A stretch of DNA of 64,000 nt from an uncultured Clostridia bacterium (GCA_947627905.1 CANQXX010000001.1:86315-150314); one strand, 5' to 3'. Shown: positions 24,580 to 33,595, numbered from the stretch's first letter. The notes: generated by a model not told the origin, from the sequence alone. Made by a program: numbers and translations.

Positions 24580-25938
24580 ATGCCTGTTATAAAACAAAAA
24601 ACCAAATCCCCTAAGCCTGCAGCTATGATCGTACTTAGCTTTGTTATCGTAATAGCTATAGGTTCTATCCTGCTTATGCTGCCAATGTCCTCGGCAAACG
24701 GAAAATTTACCGACCCCGTCTCGGCAGTATTTACAGCAACATCGGCAACGTGCGTTACCGGTCTTGTAGTAGTTGATACCGGTACCTACTGGAGTATTTT
24801 CGGTCAGATCATAATACTGCTCATGATCCAGATAGGCGGTCTGGGATTTGTTACTCTGGTATCATTTTTTAACTTTCTTATCAGAAAAAAACTTGAGCTT
24901 CGTTCGATACAGGTAGCGTCGGAATCAATGAACACATCAGGATTTTCAGATGTCAAACTTCTGGTAAAATATGTAATCAAGATATCTGCTATCTGTGAAT
25001 TTACCGGAGCGCTTATTTTAATGACATCTCTTGTCCCGAAATACGGACTTTACGGTGTATACATATCTGTTTTTACGGCAATATCTGCTTTCTGCAACGC
25101 AGGATTTGATATTGTAGGATCAGTGGAAGAGCCGTTTTGCAGCCTGTCTCCTTTTGCATCCGATCCGGTAGTTATGATAGTAGTTCCGCTGCTTATCATT
25201 GCCGGCGGTCTCGGTTTTTTCGTGTGGATGGATATTATAGGATACAGAAAGAAAAAGCGCCTGAGCCTTCAATCAAAGATCGTACTGATATTCACCATTA
25301 TACTTATTGCTTCGGGAACTATGCTGACGCTTATATCCGAATGGAATAACGGCAGAACTATAGGAGAATCAGGCTTCGGGAAGAAACTTGCCGAAAGCTT
25401 TTTCTACTCAGTCAGCCTGAGGACAGCCGGCTTCAACACATTTGACCTGCAATCAATGAACTCTATCACAAAATTATTCTCCATACTTTTCATGTTTATA
25501 GGCGTTGCGCCGGGTTCTACCGGCGGAGGAATAAAAGTAACGACCTTTGCAATAATCATAATGACTATTTTAAGCGTTATTCAGAATAAAAGCGACACGA
25601 TAATAATGGGAAGAAAGATAGATAAAGAATCCGTCTACAAATCCCTTACTATCATAGTTCTGGCAGCTATGGTCGCAGGATTTACCGCGTGTGTCCTGTT
25701 CTATTCAAACAACAGTATTCAGGGAATTGACGCCGCATATGAAGCTGTCTCCGCATTTTCAACATCGGGGCTAAGTACCGGAGTTTCGGCGGCAAGCGGT
25801 GTGATATCAAGAATACTGCTTTGCCTGACAATGTTTATAGGACGTGTAGGACCGGTATCGTTCGCAATATCCATATCTGTAAACAGAGCAGGCGTCAAAA
25901 ACGAGGTTTACCCCGAAGGAAAAATGATGGTAGGTTGA
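24580..25938 (+). CDS. TrkH/KtrB family potassium uptake protein
   Basis: 452 residues, highly hydrophobic, with the four pore loops of the superfamily visible in order: TSATCVTGLVV, SAFCNAGFD, SLRTAGFN and SAFSTSGLSTG. The glycines that line the K+ filter are kept in all four. The ATG at 24580 follows AAGGTGA with 5 bases. No TrkA/KtrA regulatory subunit is adjacent, so it must be encoded elsewhere or the pore works with another partner; the short length suggests KtrB type. First gene of an operon with two methyltransferases. CdaA at 32.5 kb makes c-di-AMP, which controls K+ uptake in Firmicutes, but no direct link is visible. Confidence 0.92.
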   Translation: MPVIKQKTKSPKPAAMIVLSFVIVIAIGSILLMLPMSSANGKFTDPVSAVFTATSATCVTGLVVVDTGTYWSIFGQIIILLMIQIGGLGFVTLVSFFNFLIRKKLELRSIQVASESMNTSGFSDVKLLVKYVIKISAICEFTGALILMTSLVPKYGLYGVYISVFTAISAFCNAGFDIVGSVEEPFCSLSPFASDPVVMIVVPLLIIAGGLGFFVWMDIIGYRKKKRLSLQSKIVLIFTIILIASGTMLTLISEWNNGRTIGESGFGKKLAESFFYSVSLRTAGFNTFDLQSMNSITKLFSILFMFIGVAPGSTGGGIKVTTFAIIIMTILSVIQNKSDTIIMGRKIDKESVYKSLTIIVLAAMVAGFTACVLFYSNNSIQGIDAAYEAVSAFSTSGLSTGVSAASGVISRILLCLTMFIGRVGPVSFAISISVNRAGVKNEVYPEGKMMVG

Positions 25939-25939
25939 T

Positions 25940-26671
25940 ATGTCAGAATTTACATTTGAAACTTTGAGAAACAATGTTGAAATATGTGTTTCGGACGAGC
26001 ATAAATTCGGTACTGACGCTTTTCTGCTTGCCGATTTTGCTTCTCCAAGGCATAAGGACAAGGTTTGCGATCTTGGAACAGGCTGCGGAATAATTGCCGT
26101 TCTTATGGAAATGACATTTTCCCCAAAAGAAATTTACTGCGTTGACATACAGCCGCAGGCAATAGAACAATTAAAGATCACTATCCGGAAAAATAATTTT
26201 GAAAATTTCATTCCCGTCTGCAAGGATCTTAAAGAGCTTGATAAGGAAATACCTGCCGGAATACTGGACGTTGTAACCTGCAATCCGCCGTACAAGGCAA
26301 CTAACGCCGGCATTGAAAGTCTTTCCGAAGCGCAGAAGATCGCCCGTCATGAGATAATGTGCAATATCGGCGATATATGCAGGATCGCCTCAAAACTTCT
26401 GAAATTCGGCGGAAAACTATGCCTGTGCAATCGTCCTGAACGGCTTGCCGATGTTATTTCAGCAATGAAAGAAAATGATATCGAACCAAAAACATTACGG
26501 TTCGTATGCAAGGATAATAACAGCGCGCCGTGGCTTTTTCTCATAAGCGGAAGCAAGGGCGGAAAGCCGTTTATGAAGGTCCTTCCCCAGCTTTATATCA
26601 ACGGAGAAAACGGTTTTTCAGATGAATTGCTAAATATTTACGGTGGAAAGGCAAATATTCCAAGAAATTAA
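25940..26671 (+). CDS. tRNA1(Val) A37 N6-methyltransferase-like protein (YfiC/TrmN6 type)
   Basis: 243 residues with a class I SAM fold: DLGTGCGIIAVLM (SAM loop) and the N6-adenine catalytic motif NPPY in TCNPPYKA. The family methylates adenine in tRNA or is of unconfirmed target in Firmicutes (YabB-like). Only one base separates it from trkH. It is followed by rsmI, a pairing of yabB-like and rsmI (yraL/yabC) genes seen in many Firmicutes. Confidence 0.88.
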   Translation: MSEFTFETLRNNVEICVSDEHKFGTDAFLLADFASPRHKDKVCDLGTGCGIIAVLMEMTFSPKEIYCVDIQPQAIEQLKITIRKNNFENFIPVCKDLKELDKEIPAGILDVVTCNPPYKATNAGIESLSEAQKIARHEIMCNIGDICRIASKLLKFGGKLCLCNRPERLADVISAMKENDIEPKTLRFVCKDNNSAPWLFLISGSKGGKPFMKVLPQLYINGENGFSDELLNIYGGKANIPRN

Positions 26672-26684
26672 AAGGAGAAAGATA

Positions 26685-27521
26685 ATGCCCGGAAAACTTT
26701 ATGTTGTCGGTACGCCTATAGGAAATCTCGGAGATATGACCTACCGAGCTGTAGAGACACTTAAAAATGTTGATTTTATATGCGCTGAGGATACAAGAGT
26801 CACGGTAAAGCTGCTCAATCATTTTGATATTAAAAAACATCTTGTAAGCTACCATGAACATTCCGTAAAACAGGTCTCCGAAGAAATAATTGAACGTATG
26901 ATATCCGGCGAGACCTGCGCTGTAGTATCGGACGCAGGAATGCCATGCATATCAGATCCCGGCGAGGATCTTGTAAAACGATGCATAGAAAATGATATCC
27001 CCATAGAAGTCGTTCCCGGACCTACAGCAATGGCTTCTGCTGTGTCGATAAGCGGCATTTCCCCGTCAAGATTTTCCTTTGAAGGATTTCTTTCCGTTAC
27101 CAAAAAGCAGCGTTACGCTCATCTTGAAGAAGCTGCAAAGGATACTCATACGCTTATTTTCTATGAAGCGCCTCACAAGCTGACGGCTACGCTTTCGGAT
27201 ATGCTGGAATATTTCGGAGACAGAAAAATTTCTATATGCCGTGAGCTTACCAAAATACATGAAGAAGTTATAAGAACAACTATTTCCAAGGCAATAGAAT
27301 ACTATTCAGACAAAAATCCCAAAGGTGAATTTGTTCTTGTAGTCGAAGGAGCAAGTCAGGAAAAGATCAATAATGATATAACAATAGACGATGCGGTGAT
27401 CCAAGCGCAAAAGCTGATCTCAAACGGCATGAAGCCTTCCGATGCCTGTAAGGAAACCGCAAGAATGACTGGATTCAAAAAAAGCGACATCTATTCAAGA
27501 ATAATTTCGGTCACGGTATAG
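26685..27521 (+). CDS. rsmI: 16S rRNA (cytidine1402-2'-O)-methyltransferase
   Basis: RsmI methylates the ribose of C1402 in the decoding centre. The 278-residue tetrapyrrole-methylase-fold protein has LYVVGTPIGNLGDMTYRA at the start, then CAEDTRVT, SDAGMPCISDPGE, VPGPTAMASAVSISG and FEGFL, all characteristic. The start at 26685 is set by AAAGGAG eight bases upstream. Last gene of the trkH operon, followed by a terminator. Confidence 0.96.
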   Translation: MPGKLYVVGTPIGNLGDMTYRAVETLKNVDFICAEDTRVTVKLLNHFDIKKHLVSYHEHSVKQVSEEIIERMISGETCAVVSDAGMPCISDPGEDLVKRCIENDIPIEVVPGPTAMASAVSISGISPSRFSFEGFLSVTKKQRYAHLEEAAKDTHTLIFYEAPHKLTATLSDMLEYFGDRKISICRELTKIHEEVIRTTISKAIEYYSDKNPKGEFVLVVEGASQEKINNDITIDDAVIQAQKLISNGMKPSDACKETARMTGFKKSDIYSRIISVTV

Positions 27522-27539
27522 ATATGATACGCATATTAT

Positions 27540-27581
27540 AATGCAGGGGCAGAGCAAGGCTCTCTCCTGCATTTTCTTTTT
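27540..27581 (+). terminator. Terminator after rsmI
   Basis: Stem AATGCAGG / CCTGCATT enclosing a small inner pairing (AGAGC..GCTCT), followed by TTCTTTTT. Confidence 0.8.
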
Positions 27582-27657
27582 GATGCGCCTCGCCTGCCCA
27601 GATACTGTTTATCCGAAAAATCGGAGCGCTTTTCCGGATATCAGTATAAACGGAACG

Positions 27658-27695
27658 GAAAGGAGTTATGCCGTATCCGGCATAGTTACGCAATG
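27658..27695 (+). promoter_or_regulatory. Hairpin-spaced ribosome site of the DUF3343 gene
   Basis: GAAAGGAG (27658-27665) lies 27 bases before the ATG at 27693. Between them is a perfect stem TATGCCG / CGGCATA with a TATC loop (27667-27684). With the hairpin folded out, the spacing becomes about 9 bases. The stem also hides a tiny ATG frame of five codons. Confidence 0.55.
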
Positions 27696-27914
27696 AAAAA
27701 ATATACGATAGCTTTCAGTTCGGTCACAGTTGCAATGAAAGCTCAAAGCGTTCTCCGCAGCGCAGGATACAGGACGGATATTATCCGGACACCTAAAAAT
27801 TTGGCTTCCGGCTGCGGATACAGCCTGATATTTCAGGGAGACATTAATGCTGTGACTGATATTTTAGAAAGAAAAGGCATAAAATTCAAATCTATCATGG
27901 AACACTTCCGATAA
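27693..27914 (+). CDS. DUF3343 protein, putative Se/S carrier-like
   Basis: 73 residues, a small alpha/beta fold (YTIAFSSVTVAMKAQSVL, then RTPKNLASGCGYSLIF). The cysteine in SGCGYS is the conserved feature of DUF3343, a family often annotated as selenium/sulfur carrier-like because it lies near cysteine desulfurases and selenium genes. Here a cysteine-desulfurase-like gene follows by 103 bases, which supports a sulfur or selenium relay. No YedF or SelD gene is in the window. Confidence 0.8.
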   Translation: MKKYTIAFSSVTVAMKAQSVLRSAGYRTDIIRTPKNLASGCGYSLIFQGDINAVTDILERKGIKFKSIMEHFR

Positions 27915-28017
27915 TAAATGAATATGCCGCGCTATTCCCGGATAAGGTCAATATAAACATATCTGCCTGAAACAGATATGATATTACAATGCAGAACTAT
28001 TCTGGAGGCTTCGGATA

Positions 28018-29157
28018 ATGATAAATTTTGACAATTCCGCTACCTCTTTTCCCAAACCTGCCGCCGTAAAAAGAGCAATTATCTCTGCGATCACAAGATA
28101 CGGCGGCAATCCGGGAAGAAGCGGACATAAACTTTCGCTTGAAACAGCGGAAGCGGTTTATTCGGCAAGAGCCGCAGCAGCCGATCTTTTCGGAGCAGAA
28201 CCGGAAAACACCGTTTTTTCTCTGAACTGCACTCATGCGCTTAATATGGCAATAAAAGGTGTTGCTTCAAGCGGCTGCCACATAATAATATCATCACTGG
28301 AACACAATTCTGTCCTGCGTCCGGTACACGCTCTGTACAAACAAGGTAAATGCACATACAGTATAGCTAAAGTCAGCAGCAATGACAATGAGACCGTTTC
28401 AAATTTCAGAAAGCTGATAACACCGGCGACCCGTATTATCGTATGTACTCTTGGCAGCAATGTTACCGGACAGATACTTCCGATAAAAAAAATAGCAATG
28501 CTGTGCCGGGGAAATAACATATGTCTTATTGCCGACGGCGCTCAAGCCTGCGGGATTATACCGGTAAGGCTTTCCGACGGGATAAATATCATATGTACTG
28601 CCGGACATAAAGCTCTTTACGGTCCTGCCGGAACGGGACTTCTTATAACTGACGGGAAATTTGACATTTCTCCCCTGACTGAAGGCGGAACAGGAAGTCT
28701 TTCAATGGAACTTGATCAACCGGATATTCTTCCGGATAAACTTGAATCCGGAACTATAAATACTGCCGGTGCGATCGCTCTCGGAGCAGGCATACGATTT
28801 GTAAAAAAGATCGGTATGGAAAGAATATATGAGCATGAAAACAAATTATGCGAAGATCTGATATCCGGTCTGAAAAACATTCCCGGAATAACAATATACA
28901 GGAACGGCAATTCTCAGAATTATCTTCCTGTAGTTTCCTTCAATATTGACGGCGTCACCGCTAATGAAGCGGCTGCGCAGCTAAGCGGTATGGGCTTTGC
29001 GCTTCGGGGAGGACTGCACTGTTCAGGATTGGCGCATACTTTTCTCGGAACTGCTCCTGACGGAACTGTAAGGTTTTCCCCGTCGGTATTCAATACCTGT
29101 CATGAGACATACGCTTTGATATATGCCATAAAAAAAATCTCCTCCAAAATCAATTAG
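28018..29157 (+). CDS. Cysteine desulfurase family aminotransferase (class V, PLP)
   Basis: 379 residues of the SufS/CsdA-like class V family in the clostridial form that starts with INFDNSATSFPKP. The PLP lysine lies in ICTAGHKALYGPAG, the nearby histidine of the SLEHNSVLRP block is present, and the catalytic loop has the cysteine in GLHCSGLAH. It removes sulfur (or selenium) from cysteine/selenocysteine as a persulfide. GGAGG lies before the ATG. The leader contains a hairpin CATATCTG / CAGATATG (27958-27980). With DUF3343 upstream it forms a probable sulfur/selenium transfer pair; no iron-sulfur scaffold gene is adjacent. Confidence 0.9.
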   Translation: MINFDNSATSFPKPAAVKRAIISAITRYGGNPGRSGHKLSLETAEAVYSARAAAADLFGAEPENTVFSLNCTHALNMAIKGVASSGCHIIISSLEHNSVLRPVHALYKQGKCTYSIAKVSSNDNETVSNFRKLITPATRIIVCTLGSNVTGQILPIKKIAMLCRGNNICLIADGAQACGIIPVRLSDGINIICTAGHKALYGPAGTGLLITDGKFDISPLTEGGTGSLSMELDQPDILPDKLESGTINTAGAIALGAGIRFVKKIGMERIYEHENKLCEDLISGLKNIPGITIYRNGNSQNYLPVVSFNIDGVTANEAAAQLSGMGFALRGGLHCSGLAHTFLGTAPDGTVRFSPSVFNTCHETYALIYAIKKISSKIN

Positions 29158-29167
29158 GTTTATGTAC

Positions 29168-29207
29168 AAATACCCCACACAGCAAATTTTTGCTCTGTGG
29201 GGTATTA
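29168..29207 (+). terminator. Terminator after the cysteine desulfurase-like gene
   Basis: Stem AATACCCCACA / TGTGGGGTATT region around an inner GCAAA/TTTGC pairing, followed by ATCTTT. It also sits before the converging spore-protein gene. Confidence 0.75.
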
Positions 29208-29240
29208 TCTTTAATATATTCCGGTACGGATCAGCTCAGG

Positions 29241-29429
29241 TCAGGAATTGATACCCTGCTTGTAAGCGCTGATCATCTTTTTGACCATCTGACCGCCGAT
29301 AGAACCTGCTTCTCTTGAAGTAAGGTCACCGTTGTAACCGTTCTTGAGGTTTACGCCGACTTCATTTGCTGCTTCCATCTTGAAGCGCTCCATTGTTTCT
29401 TTGCCCTTCTGGGAATTTACATCTTTCAT
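29241..29429 (-). CDS. Alpha/beta-type small acid-soluble spore protein
   Basis: 62 residues. The family signature is complete: NEVGVNLKNGYNGDLTSREAG (cut here for length) followed by SIGGQMVKKMI. SASPs coat spore DNA and protect it from UV and heat. The GPR protease site, usually T-E-[FI]-A-S-E before the LGV motif, is here RFKMEAANEVG, so the cleavage site is altered. AAGGAG lies 9 bases before the ATG at 29429. The 29430-29575 leader has an inverted repeat CCGCA/TGCGG but I could not point to a clean sigma-G promoter. Confidence 0.93.
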   Translation of the reverse strand: MKDVNSQKGKETMERFKMEAANEVGVNLKNGYNGDLTSREAGSIGGQMVKKMISAYKQGINS

Positions 29430-29575
29430 AGTATTAAACTCCTTACATAACAAATTTATATTCTATCCGCAATAATGCGGAACTGTAAACCGCGTTTTGG
29501 GGTTTGCCTTAGTATTATTTGCGGTCATAAATATATTATGTAAGGTAATAATATGAACTGCTTCCACAAAATGCG

Positions 29576-31153
29576 TTAATTTTCGATAATTTTCAGCGCA
29601 CACTTTACTCCGTCCACAGCGGCGGACATTATCCCGCCCGCATATCCTGCGCCCTCACCGCAGGGATAAAGTCCCTTTAACGATAATGATTCCATATTTT
29701 CGTTTCGGGTGATCCTTACAGGCGATGAAGTTCTTGTTTCGGGAGCTGTAAGGACCGCTCCCTTATCTCCGAAACATTCCATTTTTCGCGAAAAATCATT
29801 CAGCCCGATCTTTAGCATATCCGTAATAAACTCCGGAAAAAGCTCATTTAAGTTACATTCTTCCACGCCTATGCCATATGTCGGAACGATCGAAGCGCCG
29901 GAAAGTCCGCCGTTCCCATTCAAAAAATTACCTACCGTTGAAGCCGGAGCTTTGTAATTCTTTCCAACTAAAACAAAAGCCCTGCGTTCTATTTTTCTTG
30001 CAAACTCTACTCCGTCAAGCGGAGAATTGCCGTAATCGTCCGGAGAAACAGATACTGCTACTGCCGAGTTTGCATTTTCGCCATCTCTGGCAAAAACGCT
30101 CATTCCGTTTGTTACAACGGTTTCCATTTCACTTGCCGCAGGAACTACAGTACCTCCCGGACACATACAAAAAGTATAAACAGCACGTTTGCCGTTTCGG
30201 AAAGAAAGCTGATATTCTCCTTTCGGAAGTGCAGGTTCATTCCAATATTTACCGTATAATGAACGGTCAACAGCCTCCTGCTTGTGTTCTATTCTCGTAC
30301 CTATTGAAAAAGGCTTTGATTCAAGAAAAATTTTTTTATTCAGAAGCATTTCAAACGTATCTCTTGCGCTGTGTCCTATGGCAAGGATAAGCGCATCGCA
30401 CGGTATTACCTCGCCGCCGGAAAGAGTTACCGAATTTACCTTTCCTGCTTTTTCTGAAATATCTGCAAGGCATGAATCAAATCTTACCATTCCGCCGAGA
30501 GCAATGATTTTTTCTCTTATATTCTTTATCACATTCCGGAGTTTATCCGTTCCTATATGCGGCTTTGACCTTACCAGAATTTCTTCCGGTGCGCCAAATT
30601 CCGCAAATTTTTCAAGAACATATCCGCAAAGCGGATCATGTATCCTTGTGGTAAGTTTTCCGTCGGAAAATGTGCCTGCCCCGCCTTCGCCGAACTGGAT
30701 ATTGGTATTCGGGTCAAGAACGGCATTTTTCTGAAAATTTTCTACTATCTGCACACGGCTGTCAACGTCTGCGCCGCGTTCGATTATTACCGGTGAAAAT
30801 CCGTATTCCGCAAGTACCAGTCCTGCAAACATTCCGGCAGGACCAAAGCCTGCTATAACTACTTTTTTGTCCGAAGAGACTGATTTATCCGGCATAACGA
30901 TACTTTTTGCAGCTAAGGAGCAGAAAGAAAATCTTTCACAAATTTTTGCCTCGTCTTTTTCGCTGCAAAGCTCTACCTTCACCGATGAAACGAGCTTTAT
31001 ATTGTTGTTATCGCGTGCGTCAACAGATGTCTTATAAATTCCGGCTCTTATGACGTTCTTTTCATTTACGCCGATCTTTTTTAACGCCTTACGAACTGCG
31101 TCGTTATCAGCCGAACCGATAGGGGTTTTTATCTGAGAAACAATTACAGCCAT
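29576..31153 (-). CDS. FAD-dependent oxidoreductase, COG2509 type
   Basis: 525 residues. An N-terminal domain of about 90 residues precedes the FAD-binding fold: VVIAGFGPAGMFAGL (GxGxxG) and ERG, then FGEGGAGTFSDGKLTTRI, which is typical of COG2509 dehydrogenases, ILAIGHSARDTFEML, and the C-terminal GLYPCGEGAGYAGGI. The substrate is not known for this common bacterial family. It is the last gene of the cdaA-cdaR unit, 21 bases after cdaR. No terminator hairpin is obvious downstream. Confidence 0.85.
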   Translation of the reverse strand: MAVIVSQIKTPIGSADNDAVRKALKKIGVNEKNVIRAGIYKTSVDARDNNNIKLVSSVKVELCSEKDEAKICERFSFCSLAAKSIVMPDKSVSSDKKVVIAGFGPAGMFAGLVLAEYGFSPVIIERGADVDSRVQIVENFQKNAVLDPNTNIQFGEGGAGTFSDGKLTTRIHDPLCGYVLEKFAEFGAPEEILVRSKPHIGTDKLRNVIKNIREKIIALGGMVRFDSCLADISEKAGKVNSVTLSGGEVIPCDALILAIGHSARDTFEMLLNKKIFLESKPFSIGTRIEHKQEAVDRSLYGKYWNEPALPKGEYQLSFRNGKRAVYTFCMCPGGTVVPAASEMETVVTNGMSVFARDGENANSAVAVSVSPDDYGNSPLDGVEFARKIERRAFVLVGKNYKAPASTVGNFLNGNGGLSGASIVPTYGIGVEECNLNELFPEFITDMLKIGLNDFSRKMECFGDKGAVLTAPETRTSSPVRITRNENMESLSLKGLYPCGEGAGYAGGIMSAAVDGVKCALKIIEN

Positions 31154-31174
31154 ACTTTTTACCTTTTCAGAAGA

Positions 31175-32506
31175 TCAATCGCTCTTTAAAGTTGCCTCAA
31201 TAGTCGCCCTCGGAGAAAGCTCTCCGTCAGAGCCTATGCACCATACGTCATCATATGACGGTATCACAAATGTTATCGGGAGCTTCTGATAACGTTCGCC
31301 CATGGTAAAACCGTTTATAAGGTCTATCTGCGCAATTACATCAATGTTCGTAAGCTGTTCCATTGATTCTTCAGAGCCGATAAATGTAGGAGTAACTCCT
31401 GATGTTATCATATTAAATTCATACTGTGACGGAACATTAACAAGCTGTATAGAAGAATTGGTAAAATGTATTGAACGCCGCACAAGTCCTTCAGACGGAC
31501 ACTTAACAGTAACCGTCTTGACCTCATTAAGATCCTGATATCCTTCCGGCAGAAAATCTTCTGTAGCAAATGTAAACTCTGTGCCGATATCCACCTCGCG
31601 CATATCAATAGTGCCGATATCCAGACTGTCTCTTTTGCTTTCATCAAGTATGGCAACTTCAAGCTCGGATACTGAAAATTCCAGCTTTTCTTTAAAAGCA
31701 TCAACATTAAAGCTTTCCGGAGCGTTGGTTATCTGGACGTCAAGGGCTACCGTTCCCTTTGTATAAACAGGCACATGAACGGTAAATTCCGATTTATCGA
31801 AAACGATCTGTTCCTTATCGTCAACAATGGTCGTATTTCCGTTCATAAGCTGTATTGAAGAAGTCCTGAAATCGGTCGTTCCTGTCAAAGAAGAATTTTC
31901 CTCGACTATTGCCGCCGCACCGGTAATATTATTTACCATTTCGGCAGGACCCGTAATATTTAATGTGTCCGGAACGATAACGATATCCTCAGTATCACCC
32001 ATAATATAACCGTCAGCGGCTTTTACACCCGAAAGTTTCGGTACAAGAGGTATCTCTCTTGAAACGATCTTATCAAAATTTACATTTATAACAGACGGTT
32101 CTATACTATCTACCGTAAAAGATTTTCCGGTAGAACATTTTATTTCCAGCGGAAGTTTATATTCCATTGCATACATCACATCTTCCGCCGAAGCAACAGC
32201 AACAAGCTCATCAGACTCAAGGTTGCCTATTTCTCCTCTGGCGCCTTTTATATAAACTGTAACGGTCTCGTCAGATTGTGACATTGCCTGAAACCCGTTT
32301 GCTTCGGCATATGTTCCGTCCATATCTATCTGTACGGGAACGTTATACATGACTTTGGTTATTGTAGGATAAACACTTATTGAAACAACAAACCATATGA
32401 GTATGGCTGCCACGATCGAACCTATTTTTATAAACAGATCCTTTTCAAAAAGGCGGGTAAAAAATGAGCTTATTTTATGGAATACATTTTTTATCATATT
32501 GAACAT
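31175..32506 (-). CDS. cdaR: CdaA regulator, YbbR-domain protein
   Basis: 443 residues with one N-terminal membrane anchor (about 28-46, IGSIVAAILIWFVVSIS) and repeated YbbR beta domains outside the membrane; YPTITKVMYNVPVQI marks the first. CdaR binds CdaA and modulates c-di-AMP synthesis in Firmicutes. GGAGGG lies 10 bases before the ATG. Placed 18 bases after cdaA, the usual order. GlmM, the common third member of this locus, is not present here. Confidence 0.92.
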   Translation of the reverse strand: MFNMIKNVFHKISSFFTRLFEKDLFIKIGSIVAAILIWFVVSISVYPTITKVMYNVPVQIDMDGTYAEANGFQAMSQSDETVTVYIKGARGEIGNLESDELVAVASAEDVMYAMEYKLPLEIKCSTGKSFTVDSIEPSVINVNFDKIVSREIPLVPKLSGVKAADGYIMGDTEDIVIVPDTLNITGPAEMVNNITGAAAIVEENSSLTGTTDFRTSSIQLMNGNTTIVDDKEQIVFDKSEFTVHVPVYTKGTVALDVQITNAPESFNVDAFKEKLEFSVSELEVAILDESKRDSLDIGTIDMREVDIGTEFTFATEDFLPEGYQDLNEVKTVTVKCPSEGLVRRSIHFTNSSIQLVNVPSQYEFNMITSGVTPTFIGSEESMEQLTNIDVIAQIDLINGFTMGERYQKLPITFVIPSYDDVWCIGSDGELSPRATIEATLKSD

Positions 32507-32524
32507 ATCTTACACACCCTCCGA

Positions 32525-33460
32525 TCAGACCTTGTCGGTAAATTTCTTCCTGCGGAGGAAATCCATAAAACCGCTGTTGTTTTTTTCGTTATCGTTTTCA
32601 TCATTTCCGGGCTTGGAAGGCTTTGCCGGCTTCTGCGGCTTTTCTGGGAGCAGTCTTGTGCGCAGATATTTTTTAAGGCTGTCTCTTGTAAATCCTCTTG
32701 TAATTTCACCGTTTTCTGCAATAGATATCGTACCCGTTTCTTCCGATACTATTATTACAATAGCGTCTGAATTTTCGCTCATGCCAATGGCGGCTCTGTG
32801 CCTTGAACCGAGAGCCTTGTTTATTGTTTCTTCCTTTTGCGGCTTAGGAAGAAAGCACGCTGCCGCTAATACTATGCCGTCGCGCATTATCACCGCGCCG
32901 TCATGGAGTGGTGTTTTCGGATAGAAAATATTTCCAAAGAGTTCCTTTGACGGTTCTGCGTTTATAACAGTACCGGTATCTATCTGTTCACCAAGTTTAG
33001 TTTCCTGTTCAATAACGATAAGCGCGCCGGTAGTTGTTGCGGAAAGATCTTCACATGCATCGCAGATAGCTTCTATAGCAGTTCCCCATTTCTGTGAAAG
33101 CACATCTGAATTATCTGATGTAAGCGATGAGAAAACCGGCAGCTTGGAAACTTTTGAGTGTCCCATTTTTTCAAGAAAGCGGCGCAGCTCCGGCTGAAAG
33201 ATAACAACGATAGCTAAAAGTCCGATATCAAATACGTTTTTCAGCAGATATGCCATTACATTCATCTGTGCGATGTTCATTAAAAGATAAACGGCAAAAA
33301 TAAGTACGATACCTTTTATCAGTCCGCCTGCACGAATTTCCTTTACGATAAGTATGCCCCTGTAAATAAGAAAAGCAAGCACGGCAATATCAATGATATC
33401 TCCAAATTCGATCGGCAGGATACTATTTATATATGAATCAATCTGATATATAAAATTCAT
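32525..33460 (-). CDS. cdaA: Diadenylate cyclase CdaA
   Basis: CdaA condenses two ATP into c-di-AMP, which controls potassium and osmolyte transport and wall homeostasis. The 311-residue protein has three N-terminal membrane helices (IIDIAVLAFLIYRG, GIVLIFAVYLLMNI, ...) and the DAC domain with the DGA motif (TPLHDGAVIM) and RHR motif (GSRHRAAIG), so it should be active. A Pro/Lys-rich tail of about 40 residues ends it. The ATG at 33460 follows AAAGGA by 9 bases. First gene of the operon cdaA-cdaR-COG2509. Confidence 0.95.
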   Translation of the reverse strand: MNFIYQIDSYINSILPIEFGDIIDIAVLAFLIYRGILIVKEIRAGGLIKGIVLIFAVYLLMNIAQMNVMAYLLKNVFDIGLLAIVVIFQPELRRFLEKMGHSKVSKLPVFSSLTSDNSDVLSQKWGTAIEAICDACEDLSATTTGALIVIEQETKLGEQIDTGTVINAEPSKELFGNIFYPKTPLHDGAVIMRDGIVLAAACFLPKPQKEETINKALGSRHRAAIGMSENSDAIVIIVSEETGTISIAENGEITRGFTRDSLKKYLRTRLLPEKPQKPAKPSKPGNDENDNEKNNSGFMDFLRRKKFTDKV

Positions 33461-33492
33461 CTTATTTGTCCTTTCTAAAAGCATATATAAAT

Positions 33493-33521
33493 ATTTTACC
33501 ATTATATACTGAATTTTTCAA
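33493..33521 (-). promoter_or_regulatory. Promoter of cdaA operon
   Basis: On the minus strand, TTGAAA (33516-33521), a 17-base spacer and TAAAAT (33493-33498). Confidence 0.75.
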
Positions 33522-33537
33522 TACTTTTTATATAAAA

Positions 33538-33582
33538 AATTTCCGGCGGAGCAATTTTTACCGCCGGAAATTTTTATTGATA
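33538..33582 (-). terminator. Terminator of the ychF-glycoside hydrolase operon
   Basis: Stem AAATTTCCGGCGG / CCGCCGGAAATTT, 13 bp, followed on the minus strand by TTTATATAAAA. It separates this operon from the cdaA promoter. Confidence 0.88.
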
Positions 33583-33595
33583 TTCAAACTTTCCT

